Below are positions 46,800-54,474 of a stretch of 64,000 bases of DNA, piece by piece. Both the position numbers and the translations under genes were made by a program. Every line of letters starts with the position of its first letter. Position 1 is the stretch's first letter. Origin of the DNA: AWTP1-13 sp033764875 (GTDB lineage Bacteria; Pseudomonadota; Alphaproteobacteria; Rhizobiales; Hyphomicrobiaceae); NCBI GenBank assembly GCA_033764875.1, contig JANRIO010000088.1:45968-109967 (forward strand), read 5' to 3'. The notes below the pieces were generated by a model. It made no database searches. It was given only the letters and a program-made list of their open reading frames with translations, and was not told the origin of the DNA.

Positions 46800-48002
46800 A
46801 TGTTCGATGCCCGCAGCATTCTGGAAGCCATCGTCAAGGGGGCCGGCGGCGAGGAGCCCCGGCAGGAGATGCCACGCGGGAGGCCATCGGGCGATCTGCG
46901 CGACCTGGGCGAGCTTCTGAAGGGCATCGCGGGCGGGGACACCGGGGCGCCGCAGCCGGGCGCTCCGGGATCGCGCGGCGCGGGCCGTATGGGCGATGAG
47001 GCGGAGATGCGGCGCGGCCGCGACGCGGGCCCGGGGCCCGACGACGCAGAGGAAGAGGCCCCGCCGCTGCGGCGCAGCGCGCGCCCGGGCCGCCGTGCGG
47101 CGCCAGCTGCGGAGGAGGACGCCGGGGCGGCGCCGGGCGGCCTTGAGGACATCATCCGCGACGTGCTCGGCGGCAAGGGCGGAAACCTCGGCGAGATCCT
47201 TGAGAAGATGCAGAAGGGCGGCGGCCTGGGAGGGCTCGGCGACATCCTCGGGCCGGTGCTGGGCCAGGTGCTCGGCGGCGGCAAGCCGGGAGCGGCGCGG
47301 CTCACAGGGGGCGAGGCAGGCGGCCGGGCGCCGGCTGCGGGCGCACTGGGCGACCTTGCCAACGCGTCGCCGCAGGAGATCCTGGCGGCGATCCAGGATT
47401 TCATCGCGCGCAACCAGTTCGCGGCCGGTGCGGCGGCGGGCGGGCTCGGGGCGCTGATCCTCGGCACGCGCACGGGACGCTCGATCGCGGCGTCGGCCGC
47501 CAAGCTCGGCGGCCTCGCGGTGATCGGGGGCCTCGCCTACAGGGCCTACCAGAACTACCAGCAGGGCGTGCCGGCATCGGCGACGGACGGCCCGCAGCGG
47601 CTGCTGGCGCCCCCATCGGGCTCGGGCTTCGAGCCCGAGACGGTCTCGAATGGCACGGCTGCAACGATGATCCGCGCCATGGTGGCCGCGGCCGCAGCCG
47701 ACGGGCGCATCGACGCCAACGAGGAGGGAAAGCTCGTCGCGAGCCTCGGCGGCACGGCGCTGCCGGAGGCGGCGCGCGCGTTCCTGGCCAAGGAGATCGC
47801 GGCGCCGGCCGGCGTCGACGAGATCGCGGCGGCCGTGGGAAGCGAGGAGGAGGCGGTGCAGGTCTATACGGCCGCGCGCATCACGGTCGATCCCGACAGG
47901 GCGGAGGAGCACGCGTTCCTGGCGGAGCTTGCGGACGCGCTCGGCATCGACGAGGGGCTTGCGGCGCACATCGACAGCACGGCGCGGTCGGTCGCGGCCT
48001 GA
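46800..48002 (+). CDS. DUF533/TerB-like protein
   Basis: A 400-residue protein. The N-terminus MFDARSILEAIVKGAGG matches YebE-type DUF533. A long Gly/Ala/Arg-rich low-complexity region (residues about 20-160) follows, then a hydrophobic glycine-rich segment (AAGGLGALILGTRTGRSIAA; LGGLAVIGGLAYRAYQNYQQ) that could be membrane-associated. The C-terminal helical TerB-like domain (MIRAMVAAAAADGRIDANEE) completes it. GGGAGAC lies before the ATG. Function is unknown; family members are linked to envelope stress in other bacteria. Confidence 0.82.
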   Translation: MFDARSILEAIVKGAGGEEPRQEMPRGRPSGDLRDLGELLKGIAGGDTGAPQPGAPGSRGAGRMGDEAEMRRGRDAGPGPDDAEEEAPPLRRSARPGRRAAPAAEEDAGAAPGGLEDIIRDVLGGKGGNLGEILEKMQKGGGLGGLGDILGPVLGQVLGGGKPGAARLTGGEAGGRAPAAGALGDLANASPQEILAAIQDFIARNQFAAGAAAGGLGALILGTRTGRSIAASAAKLGGLAVIGGLAYRAYQNYQQGVPASATDGPQRLLAPPSGSGFEPETVSNGTAATMIRAMVAAAAADGRIDANEEGKLVASLGGTALPEAARAFLAKEIAAPAGVDEIAAAVGSEEEAVQVYTAARITVDPDRAEEHAFLAELADALGIDEGLAAHIDSTARSVAA

Positions 48003-48045
48003 GCCCGGCGGCACCGCGCAAGCGCGGGATCCCTGCTCAATGAGA

Positions 48046-48069
48046 AACGGCGGGCCAGGTGCCCGCCGT
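48046..48069 (-). terminator. Terminator between DUF533 and rlpA (convergent genes)
   Basis: ACGGCGGGC-caggt-GCCCGCCGT is a 9-bp stem. Read on the minus strand it is followed by TTCTC, suiting termination of rlpA; on the plus strand it may also serve the DUF533 gene. Confidence 0.6.
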
Positions 48070-48096
48070 CGTCGTTCTGGCCAGGCGCGAGCGGGC

Positions 48097-48654
48097 TCAG
48101 CGCCCGATCACCTCCACGCTCACGCTGGCGAGGCCGCGGCCCGTCATGCCGATGACGTTGGCAGCGCCGCGCGAGAGGTCGATGATGCGGCCCTTAATGA
48201 ATGGACCACGGTCATTGATGGTCACGGTCACCGAGCGGCCGTTGTTACGGTTGGTCACCAGGACGCGGGTGCCGAACGGCAGCGTGCGGTGAGCGGCCGT
48301 CATGCCCGACGGGTTGAAGCGGGCGCCAGACGCGGTCTGGGTGCCCTGCCAGTAGTAGGAGGCCATGCCGCCCGACGAGCCGCCGCTGTATGAGCTGGAG
48401 CTCACGACCGACCGCTTGGCGGCCTTGTGCTCGAGGCGTGCCGAGCGCGTCGCCTTGTCGGTGCGCTTGTAGGCGGCTTTCTTGTAGTGGGCCTTGTGAG
48501 CCGTCTTCTTGTAGGATGCCTTCTTCGTGGCGCTGTGCCCGCCGCCGCAGGCGACCTCGGGGCCAACGCACTGCCATGATGCCGCGCTCGCCGTGCGAGC
48601 GTCCACAAGGGCAACCGAAAGTGCTGCCAAAGCAGCAAGTGCCAAATACCGCAT
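48097..48654 (-). CDS. rlpA: RlpA-family septal ring lytic transglycosylase-like protein
   Basis: A 185-residue secreted protein with a signal peptide (LALAALAALSVALVDA, cut near ASA). A Lys/Ala/His-rich linker (repeats such as SYKKTAHKAHYKKAAYKR) is followed by the double-psi beta-barrel RlpA domain: GMASYYWQGTQTASGARFNP, GTRVLVTNRNNGRSVTVTIN and DRGPFIKGRIIDLSRGAA, with the catalytic Asp in NDRGPF. ATG 48654 with GGAG nine bases upstream is preferred to ATG 48669. There is no lipobox and no SPOR domain, as in short alphaproteobacterial RlpA proteins. Confidence 0.9.
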   Translation of the reverse strand: MRYLALAALAALSVALVDARTASAASWQCVGPEVACGGGHSATKKASYKKTAHKAHYKKAAYKRTDKATRSARLEHKAAKRSVVSSSSYSGGSSGGMASYYWQGTQTASGARFNPSGMTAAHRTLPFGTRVLVTNRNNGRSVTVTINDRGPFIKGRIIDLSRGAANVIGMTGRGLASVSVEVIGR

Positions 48655-49188
48655 GATCAAGTTCTCCATCAGTCCCAATGACAGTGCCGCGGCTTGAAAA
48701 CGGTGCTCCCCTGGCCGCCGGTTCCCCATGGGACGACGCTGGCCGATCCACGCGCTGCGTGGATATCTCTGTTCAGCAGATGGATGAGCTACCGATGCGA
48801 AGAGAAAGCCTCAGCGCAACCCCAGAACGTGTTCTGTCACTCGTATATTCCGGAGGTTCCATATAAGTCCCCCCGTTCTGGTGGCCGCACCTGACCAGCC
48901 GAATGGGGCGAAAACAATGAGCATATCTAAACGGTGTTTTTTATCGCGGGGTGCAGCATTGATATTTCAAATGCTTTTTATTGTGCAATGCAATAAGTGC
49001 GACCGCACGCCGCAGGATAAGTAGTCTCACGTATCCTCAGCAACGCTCTGTAAATGCGGCTGCTTTGTGTCATCCGAAGCGGTGCAGCGTTCCTGCGCGG
49101 CTTTCAAACGGTCTCGAACGAACGGCATCGAAACGGGATGCAATGGCTGTCATACGATGTGTAGAAGGTCTGCCTGCATGGGGGGAAC
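48655..49188. other. AT-rich intergenic region, no secure gene
   Basis: A 534-base gap between rlpA and chrA. The part from about 48830 to 49050 is distinctly AT-richer than the surroundings. A 35-codon ORF at 48917-49024 (MSISKRCFLSRGAALIFQML, then FIVQCNKC...) has a membrane-like core and could be a small peptide, but it has no clear ribosome-binding site. The promoter regions of both divergent genes lie here. Confidence 0.45.
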
Positions 49189-50493
49189 ATGACCGACAGC
49201 TCGCTTCCGACATCGCCCCCGCCGTCATTTGCGGAAGCGCTTCGCGTCTGGACAAAGATCGGCTTTCTGTCGTTCGGCGGGCCGGCGGGGCAGATCGCGC
49301 TCATGCACAAGGTGCTGGTCGACGAGCGGCGCTGGTTCGACGAGCAGAGATTTTTGTCCGCGCTCAACTTCTGTATGCTGCTGCCGGGTCCGGAGGCGAT
49401 GCAACTTGCCACGTATGCGGGCTGGCGCCTGCACGGCGTGGCCGGAGGCCTTGCGGCGGGGCTGCTGTTTTTGCTCCCCGGCGCGGCGCTCATCCTCGTG
49501 CTCGGGCTGCTTTATGCGGCGTTCGGCAAGCTCCCGGTCGTGGAAGCGCTGTTCATCGGCATCAAGGCGGCGGTGCTGGCGATCATCGTCGAGGCGCTGC
49601 TGCGGGTCGCGCGGCGGGCGCTGCGCAGCCGCATGGACTGGGCGATCGCGGGTGCTGCTTTCGTCGGACTGTTCCTGTTCGCGGTTCCGTTTCCGCTGGT
49701 GGTCGCGGCGGCGCTGGCCGTCGGGTATCTGACCTCGCGTGGGAGCGACGCGGAGCCGGCATCGTATGCGTTGGCGCCTGTTCCCCTGATGGGCACAGTG
49801 AAGACCGTCGGTCTCTGGCTTGCGATCTGGATCTTGCCGCTCGCGCTGGTCGTGCTCGTGTTCGGGCAGGGGCACGTGCTGTCACAGATGGCCTTCTTCT
49901 TCTCCAAGATGGCAGTGGTGACTTTCGGCGGTGCCTACGCGGTGTTGTCCTATGTGGCGCAACAGGTGGTGCAGGGCTACGGCTGGCTCACGCCGGGCGA
50001 GATGCTGGATGCGCTCGGGCTCGCTGAGACGACGCCCGGTCCGCTCATTCTGGTGCTGGAGTTCGTGGGGGTGCTGGCGGGCTGGCGGCATGGCGGCGGC
50101 CCGCCGCTGCTGATGGGCGTGCTCGGCGCAGTCGTTACGCTCTGGGCGACGTTCGCGCCGTGCTTTCTCTGGATTTTCGCAGGCGCGCCCTACATCGAGC
50201 GTCTGACGCACGAGCCGAGACTATCCGGCGCGTTGAGAGCGGTGACGGCGGCTGTTGTCGGCGTGATCCTCAACCTCACGCTCTGGTTCGCGCTGCACGT
50301 GCTGTTCGGAGAAGTCGAGACTATCACGTGGGGCGGAGCCCACGTGTCCGTACCCGTGCTCTCGACCTTTCAACCGCTGCTGGCTGGGCTGGCTGTCCTG
50401 GGGGCTGTCCTGTTGTTCGTCTTAAGGTTCGGCATCCTTGCGACGCTTACGCTCACGGCGCTGGCGGGTCTCGCCTGGTCGCTGATCGCCTGA
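49189..50493 (+). CDS. chrA: Chromate transporter ChrA (two-domain)
   Basis: A 434-residue CHR-family antiporter with the duplicated domain. The first half opens with WTKIGFLSFGGPAGQIALMH and the motif LLPGPEAMQLATYAGWRLHG. The second half has FFFSKMAVVTFGGAYAVLSY and LAETTPGPLILVLEFVGVLA. About 10-12 membrane helices are visible. It exports chromate. No ChrB or ChrF regulator is next to it. Codon use is less GC-biased than in genes left of 48 kb. Confidence 0.93.
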   Translation: MTDSSLPTSPPPSFAEALRVWTKIGFLSFGGPAGQIALMHKVLVDERRWFDEQRFLSALNFCMLLPGPEAMQLATYAGWRLHGVAGGLAAGLLFLLPGAALILVLGLLYAAFGKLPVVEALFIGIKAAVLAIIVEALLRVARRALRSRMDWAIAGAAFVGLFLFAVPFPLVVAAALAVGYLTSRGSDAEPASYALAPVPLMGTVKTVGLWLAIWILPLALVVLVFGQGHVLSQMAFFFSKMAVVTFGGAYAVLSYVAQQVVQGYGWLTPGEMLDALGLAETTPGPLILVLEFVGVLAGWRHGGGPPLLMGVLGAVVTLWATFAPCFLWIFAGAPYIERLTHEPRLSGALRAVTAAVVGVILNLTLWFALHVLFGEVETITWGGAHVSVPVLSTFQPLLAGLAVLGAVLLFVLRFGILATLTLTALAGLAWSLIA

Positions 50494-50515
50494 AGCGCAT
50501 TGTTCCCGCTCCGCC

Positions 50516-51484
50516 TCAGAGCCAGCCCTTGTGGCGGAAGTAGAGGAACGGGATCAGCGCCGAGAAGAACATGAGCCCGAGCGCCATCGGGTAGCCCTCA
50601 ATCCATGCAAGCTCCGGCATGTGCTGGAAGTTCATGCCGTAGATCGAGGCCACCAGCGTCGGCGGCATCAGCATCACCGCCATCACCGAGAACAGCTTGA
50701 TAATCTGGTTCTGCTCGTTCGAGATCAGACCGAGCGTGGCGTTGAGCAGGAAACCTATGCGGTCCGACAGGAAGCGCATGTGCTCGGCCAAGGATTTGAG
50801 GTCGCGATCGACGGTCTCGATACGCGCGAAGATCTTGCCGTCGCAGTTTCGCTCCTGCGCCGTGTTGCGGAAGAAGTGCAGCACGCGCTCGATGGAGGTC
50901 GCGCTCTCGGTGACGCGGGCCACGATGTCGCCCAGCGTGCCGGTGCCTTTGAGGAGGGTGTCGAGCCTTGTCTCGCGGGTGCGCCGCTTCTTCAGCTCGA
51001 AGATGCCCTTGGCTACCTTGTCGACACGGTCCTGGATCTCGACAATGAAATCAGCCTGGCGTTCGACGAGCGTCTCGATGATGCCGATCATGAGGCCTGC
51101 GCCAGTCTTGCAGGTGGCGTCGCCTCGCTCGACGCGCGACACGAAGGCGGGAAACGCCTTGTGGTCGGTATAGCGGACGGTGACGAGGGCATTGCCGGTC
51201 AGAATGAACGTGAGGGTCGACGAGGTGAGAGTCTGCTCGTCGACCTTGTGCACGAGGAAACCCGTCATGTAGCTCGCGCCATTCTCCTGGTAGAAGCGGC
51301 TCGAGGCTTCGATCTCCCGCATTTCGGCGCGCGTCGGCACCGAGATGTTGAGGAGCTTCTCGACGTGATTGTCCTCCTCCTTGGTCGGGTTCACGAGATC
51401 GAACCAGACCGTGTCCTCGCTGATGGGCGCGGTTTCGTTGTGCCTCAGCAGGCTGTGACCGGTGGTGTCGTAGATTGTGAGCAT
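50516..51484 (-). CDS. corA: CorA-type magnesium/cobalt transporter
   Basis: A 322-residue CorA protein. The N-terminal cytoplasmic domain is followed by the long helix with the coiled region (residues about 130-250). Two C-terminal membrane helices follow, the first ending in the signature YGMNF (VASIYGMNFQHMPELAW), and the chain ends FLYFRHKGWL. It transports Mg2+, sometimes Co2+ or Ni2+, as a pentamer. It is convergent with chrA, with a 22-base gap. Confidence 0.95.
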   Translation of the reverse strand: MLTIYDTTGHSLLRHNETAPISEDTVWFDLVNPTKEEDNHVEKLLNISVPTRAEMREIEASSRFYQENGASYMTGFLVHKVDEQTLTSSTLTFILTGNALVTVRYTDHKAFPAFVSRVERGDATCKTGAGLMIGIIETLVERQADFIVEIQDRVDKVAKGIFELKKRRTRETRLDTLLKGTGTLGDIVARVTESATSIERVLHFFRNTAQERNCDGKIFARIETVDRDLKSLAEHMRFLSDRIGFLLNATLGLISNEQNQIIKLFSVMAVMLMPPTLVASIYGMNFQHMPELAWIEGYPMALGLMFFSALIPFLYFRHKGWL

Positions 51485-51696
51485 AACGGTTCTTTCCCTG
51501 GCCGCCTTGAACTCCCCCGGCGGATGCCCATACCTTACCTAAAGTCCATTGAGGACGGTATCGGGCGCAAGCTGATCGTGCCGCGCCGTTGTCTGTTTGG
51601 GCACAGCCCGCGCCAGATGTTTGCTCGTAGGATTGTTCGTTCGGAGCCAGACTCGCCGCAATCGCCGGCGATCCTTATTGTTTTGGAGCTTTAACC

Positions 51697-52038
51697 ATGC
51701 ATTCGCTCACTTGCCACGATCACCGGCGCGGCATGGGGTTGTGCGCTGCACTTGCCGCGCTTGCCCTGCCGCTGGCCGTCCTCACGGCTGCGCAGCCGGC
51801 TCACGCCAAAATCAAATGCGTGGGCGGCAATCAGATCGTCAACGGCTCGCCGATCGCCACGCCCTATTGCCAGGACGAACTGGTGGCGCACGTCGCGCGC
51901 GAGCATGGCATGAGGGTGTCTGCTGCCGCGATCCGCAACAACCCGAACCTCAAGCGCAACGTGTGCCAGTTCGTCGGGCGTGACAGCCGGATCTACATCG
52001 CTTGCATCGATGCCAATAGCGCCGGGCGCCGGTTCTGA
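51697..52038 (+). CDS. Small secreted Cys-containing hypothetical protein
   Basis: A 113-residue protein with a signal peptide (core GLCAALAALALPLAVLTA, cut near AHA). The mature protein of about 75 residues has four cysteines (IKCVGG, TPYCQDE, RNVCQFVG, YIACID), which may form two disulfides. VAREHGMRVSAAAIRNNPNL resembles a LysM-like or small helical repeat but is not assigned. Function is unknown. AGCTTTAACC precedes the ATG and no strong Shine-Dalgarno is seen. Confidence 0.6.
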   Translation: MHSLTCHDHRRGMGLCAALAALALPLAVLTAAQPAHAKIKCVGGNQIVNGSPIATPYCQDELVAHVAREHGMRVSAAAIRNNPNLKRNVCQFVGRDSRIYIACIDANSAGRRF

Positions 52039-52160
52039 CCGGTGTTTGATCGTGCTTCTTTTCGGACGGCTAGCATGCATGGCTTCGCCATGACTGGTTC
52101 CCATTCCGGACCAAGTGCGGGACGGGTTTTTTCCGGAAGCACTCAGCGCCGAATAGCGGT

Positions 52161-52192
52161 CGAGCCCAGCTCCCCGGAAGGGGAGGGGCTCG
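52161..52192 (+). terminator. Strong hairpin after the small secreted gene
   Basis: CGAGCCC-AG-CTCCCC pairs with GGGGAG-GGGCTCG around a GGAA loop, giving a 13-bp stem with a 2-base bulge. It lies about 120 bases after the 51697-52038 stop and just before the bactofilin stop. No T-tract follows on either strand. Confidence 0.4.
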
Positions 52193-52220
52193 AACGACGC
52201 TTCCCTCGGTGCAACGATGA

Positions 52221-52739
52221 TCAGCCCGTCGACTGGGTCTGCGGGGCCGGATAGCTGCTCACATCCAGGTTGGGCGTGATTTCGGCGGCATCCTTTGCGC
52301 GGCGCACGCGGCCGTCGAACTGGGCACCTTCGGAGATCGACAGCATCTGATGGAAGATGTCGCCTTCGACCACGGAGGTCGGGTGCAGCGTCACGGATGC
52401 GGCCTTGATGGCGCCGCGGACGCCGCCGCGGACCTCGATCTGCTCGGCGCAGACGGTGCCGACGACTGAGCCTTCCTCGCCGATGACGACCTGCTTGCCG
52501 GTGACGTCACCGCGGATGTCGCCGTCGATCTGCAGCTTGTTCTGCGAGATGATGGTGATCTTCTCGCCGAGGATGGCGAGATCGGTGCCGATCACCGAGG
52601 TCCCCATGGTGGTGGCAGCGCCAAAGGGCGAACCGCGTCCATTGCCCGTCGACGGGGCGGGGCCGCCATTTTGCATGCCGTTCGGAATGCCTGGGGGCTT
52701 CGGAAGACTGGGATCTGAACTTGAGCCTCGGCTGAACAC
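52221..52739 (-). CDS. Bactofilin (polymer-forming cytoskeletal protein)
   Basis: A 172-residue protein. The Pro/Gly/Ser-rich N-terminal tail (residues 1-45) is followed by the beta-helical DUF583/bactofilin domain: SVIGTDLAILGEKITIISQN, then LQIDGDIRGDVTGKQVVIGE, then GTVCAEQIEVRGGVRGAIKA. GTG 52739 is chosen because AGGGGAGG lies 6 bases upstream; the frame extends further only from a TTG. Bactofilins self-assemble into filaments that localise envelope enzymes. It is a single gene. Confidence 0.9.
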   Translation of the reverse strand: MFSRGSSSDPSLPKPPGIPNGMQNGGPAPSTGNGRGSPFGAATTMGTSVIGTDLAILGEKITIISQNKLQIDGDIRGDVTGKQVVIGEEGSVVGTVCAEQIEVRGGVRGAIKAASVTLHPTSVVEGDIFHQMLSISEGAQFDGRVRRAKDAAEITPNLDVSSYPAPQTQSTG

Positions 52740-52957
52740 GGGTGACCTCCCCTGATACTCTCTACGCAACTGGCGTCCACATCTGACACAAACATGGTGA
52801 GATGGAGGAAATTTGTCGTTAATAGCGTGATTGCGGCGAAATTGTCGCGATCATTGTTAAAGGCCGGATACGCTGGGAATTACGTGCTGCCGGGATTTAT
52901 TCCGATGGTGCGGGAATAACAAAATGTGGCCGCTCTCGCCGGCCGGGAGGAGATTCA

Positions 52958-53500
52958 GTGACGATGCGCGCGTTTCACGGCCTTGCGGCAGTGCTGGCTG
53001 CCGGGGCGGCTTTCCTCGTGGCGACAGCTCCGCAGGCTGCCCTGGCGCAAGAGACGCCGGTTCAGCTCACGGTCGGCGATACGACGACGCTGCTGCTCGA
53101 TGGCAATCCTTCGACGGGTTACACGTGGGTGCTCGACGGAGCGCCGGGCCGCGCCGTATCGGTCGATGTCAAAGGCTATGTCAAACCGGAGCTCAAGCCC
53201 GGCGAGCGGCCGCTGCTTGGCAAGCCGCAGAAATTCGAGGTGTTCGTCTCGGGCCAAGAGCCGGGACGCGCTTCGCTCGTGTTCAAGTATGTCAAGGCCG
53301 GCACCGCGGCGACGGGCAATACCAAGACGTTCGCGATCGAGGTGCTCGACGAGGCGCAGCGGGTTCCCGACGAAGGGGCCGGCTCAGGATCCATCGAAAT
53401 CCCGGATCCGACGACCGACGTTCCCGTGGACTCGCGGACCGATATGTTTGCCGACCCGAATACCGATCAGGACGGCGGCGGAGGCCCGGATCCGGAGTGA
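52958..53500 (+). CDS. Chagasin-type (I42) cysteine-protease inhibitor, secreted
   Basis: A 180-residue protein with a signal peptide (residues 1-30, GLAAVLAAGAAFLVATAPQA, cut near ALAQ). The chagasin fold has the inhibitory loop LDGNPSTGYTWVLDG, then LKPGERPLLGKPQKFEVFV, the third loop. A Pro/Asp/Gly-rich tail of about 50 residues (SGSIEIPDPTTDVPV and more) is an unusual extension. GTG 52958 with GGGAGGAG 5 bases upstream, or ATG 52964, begins the protein. It would block papain-like proteases in the periplasm or outside. Confidence 0.85.
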   Translation: MTMRAFHGLAAVLAAGAAFLVATAPQAALAQETPVQLTVGDTTTLLLDGNPSTGYTWVLDGAPGRAVSVDVKGYVKPELKPGERPLLGKPQKFEVFVSGQEPGRASLVFKYVKAGTAATGNTKTFAIEVLDEAQRVPDEGAGSGSIEIPDPTTDVPVDSRTDMFADPNTDQDGGGGPDPE

Positions 53501-53529
53501 GAGGGCTCCCGCGGGCATTGAGTTCGCCT

Positions 53530-53561
53530 AAAAACAAAGGGGCCGCCCTGTGGGCAGCCCC
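53530..53561 (-). terminator. Rho-independent terminator of the 25-residue ORF
   Basis: On the minus strand GGGGCTGCCC-ACA-GGGCGGCCCC forms a 10-bp stem with one mismatch and is followed by TTTGTTTTT. It lies about 60 bases after the small ORF's stop. Confidence 0.8.
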
Positions 53562-53620
53562 CGTGAGATTCGGGCGGCATTTGTCCGGCGGTTGTTGCGC
53601 CGGGCCGCTGATCGCTTGGT

Positions 53621-53698
53621 TCAGTCGGTACCCAGAGGTAGATCCGGCTTGAAACCCAGCGACCGCGACATCGCCGTCCTCAAGATCCCACTCGACAT
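53621..53698 (-). CDS. 25-residue ORF with a 13-base Shine-Dalgarno
   Basis: The ORF encodes MSSGILRTAMSRSLGFKPDL then PLGTD. Its leader AAGGAGGTGATCC (53700-53712) is complementary to the 3' end of 16S rRNA over 13 bases, ending two bases before the ATG, with 7 bases from GGAGG to the ATG. The terminator at 53530-53561 closes the transcript. The peptide is polar and slightly basic, without a signal or membrane segment. It is probably a true small protein or a regulatory leader peptide. No family was recognised. Confidence 0.6.
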   Translation of the reverse strand: MSSGILRTAMSRSLGFKPDLPLGTD

Positions 53699-53783
53699 CG
53701 GATCACCTCCTTCCAGTTGTTGAATCCTGATTGAAGCGTGCCATGCTTCGCGGAATTTGCAAAGTTACGATTTGGATAGCTGG

Positions 53784-53797
53784 TGCAACCGGTTGCA
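53784..53797. promoter_or_regulatory. LacI-family operator-like palindrome
   Basis: TGCAACCGGTTGCA is a perfect 14-bp palindrome that satisfies the LacI/GalR core TGNAANCGNTTNCA. It lies 87 bases upstream of the glutathione peroxidase start and 72 bases upstream of the small minus-strand ORF's ribosome-binding site. No LacI-type regulator is in the window. A chance match is possible. Confidence 0.4.
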
Positions 53798-53883
53798 GGT
53801 TCCTATCTGTTGGCGGTCGGAGCGTTGGCACGTCGAGCCGCGCTGCTTCGTGTTGGTGCAACTTTCTCTCTGGAGACCCTCCG

Positions 53884-54474
53884 ATGCGTATCAAAGCCGT
53901 CGCTTCCGCTGCCGTCGTCGGTCTGGCCGCTCTCGTTGGCGGCGGGGCCGGTGCGGAAACAAAGGACAAGGATGCAATGACCGCGTGGGATTTTTCGTTC
54001 ACGTCCATCGACGGCAAGCCGATGCCGCTCTCCGATTTCCGCGGCAAGGTGCTGCTGGTGGTGAACACGGCGTCGTTCTGCGGCTTCACCAAACAATACG
54101 AGGCGCTGCAGGCGCTGAATGCCAAATACGAGGCGCAGGGCTTCAATGTGATCGGCGTGCCGTCGAATGATTTCGGCGGGCAGGAGCCGGAGAACGAAGG
54201 CAAGATCAAGGAATTCTGCGAGGGCATGTTCGGCGTCACGTTCCCGCTGACCGGCAAGAACGAGGTCACGGGCGATGGCGCGCATCCCTTCTACAAGTGG
54301 GCGCGCGACCAGCTCGGCTGGCTCAATTCACCCAAGTGGAACTTTCACAAGTATCTCGTGGGGCGGGACGGGAAGCTCGTGACGAGTTTCTTTTCGTCGA
54401 CCGCGCCCGACGCGGACCGGCTGATTTCGGCCGTAGAGGCGGAGATAGCGAAGCCGAAGGTGGCGACGAATTAG
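53884..54474 (+). CDS. Glutathione peroxidase, probably periplasmic
   Basis: A 196-residue enzyme with an N-terminal signal-like helix (VASAAVVGLAALVGGGAG). The peroxidase fold has the active Cys in NTASFCGFTKQYEALQ (Cys in place of Sec). FGGQEPENEGKIKEFCE follows, then WNFHKYLVGRDGKLV with the catalytic Trp and Asn. ATG 53884 has GGAG 8 bases upstream, and the longer frame from 53731 is rejected. It reduces hydroperoxides, likely with thioredoxin-type reductants. Its stop overlaps the convergent SNase stop by 4 bases. Confidence 0.92.
   Translation: MRIKAVASAAVVGLAALVGGGAGAETKDKDAMTAWDFSFTSIDGKPMPLSDFRGKVLLVVNTASFCGFTKQYEALQALNAKYEAQGFNVIGVPSNDFGGQEPENEGKIKEFCEGMFGVTFPLTGKNEVTGDGAHPFYKWARDQLGWLNSPKWNFHKYLVGRDGKLVTSFFSSTAPDADRLISAVEAEIAKPKVATN

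Noticed and set aside
48917..49024. 35-codon ORF between rlpA and chrA
   Set aside because: It has a hydrophobic core but no clear ribosome-binding site; evidence is too weak to list as a gene.
53699..53712. 3' end of a 16S rRNA gene on the plus strand (GGATCACCTCCTT)
   Set aside because: The preceding sequence has no resemblance to 16S helix 45; the match is explained as a long Shine-Dalgarno on the minus strand.
53731..53883. N-terminal extension of the glutathione peroxidase
   Set aside because: The extension crosses the palindromic operator and has no conserved residues; ATG 53884 has a suitable ribosome-binding site and opens a signal-like segment.
54070..54090. Selenocysteine in the peroxidase
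   Set aside because: The active-site codon is TGC (Cys), and no in-frame TGA is present.
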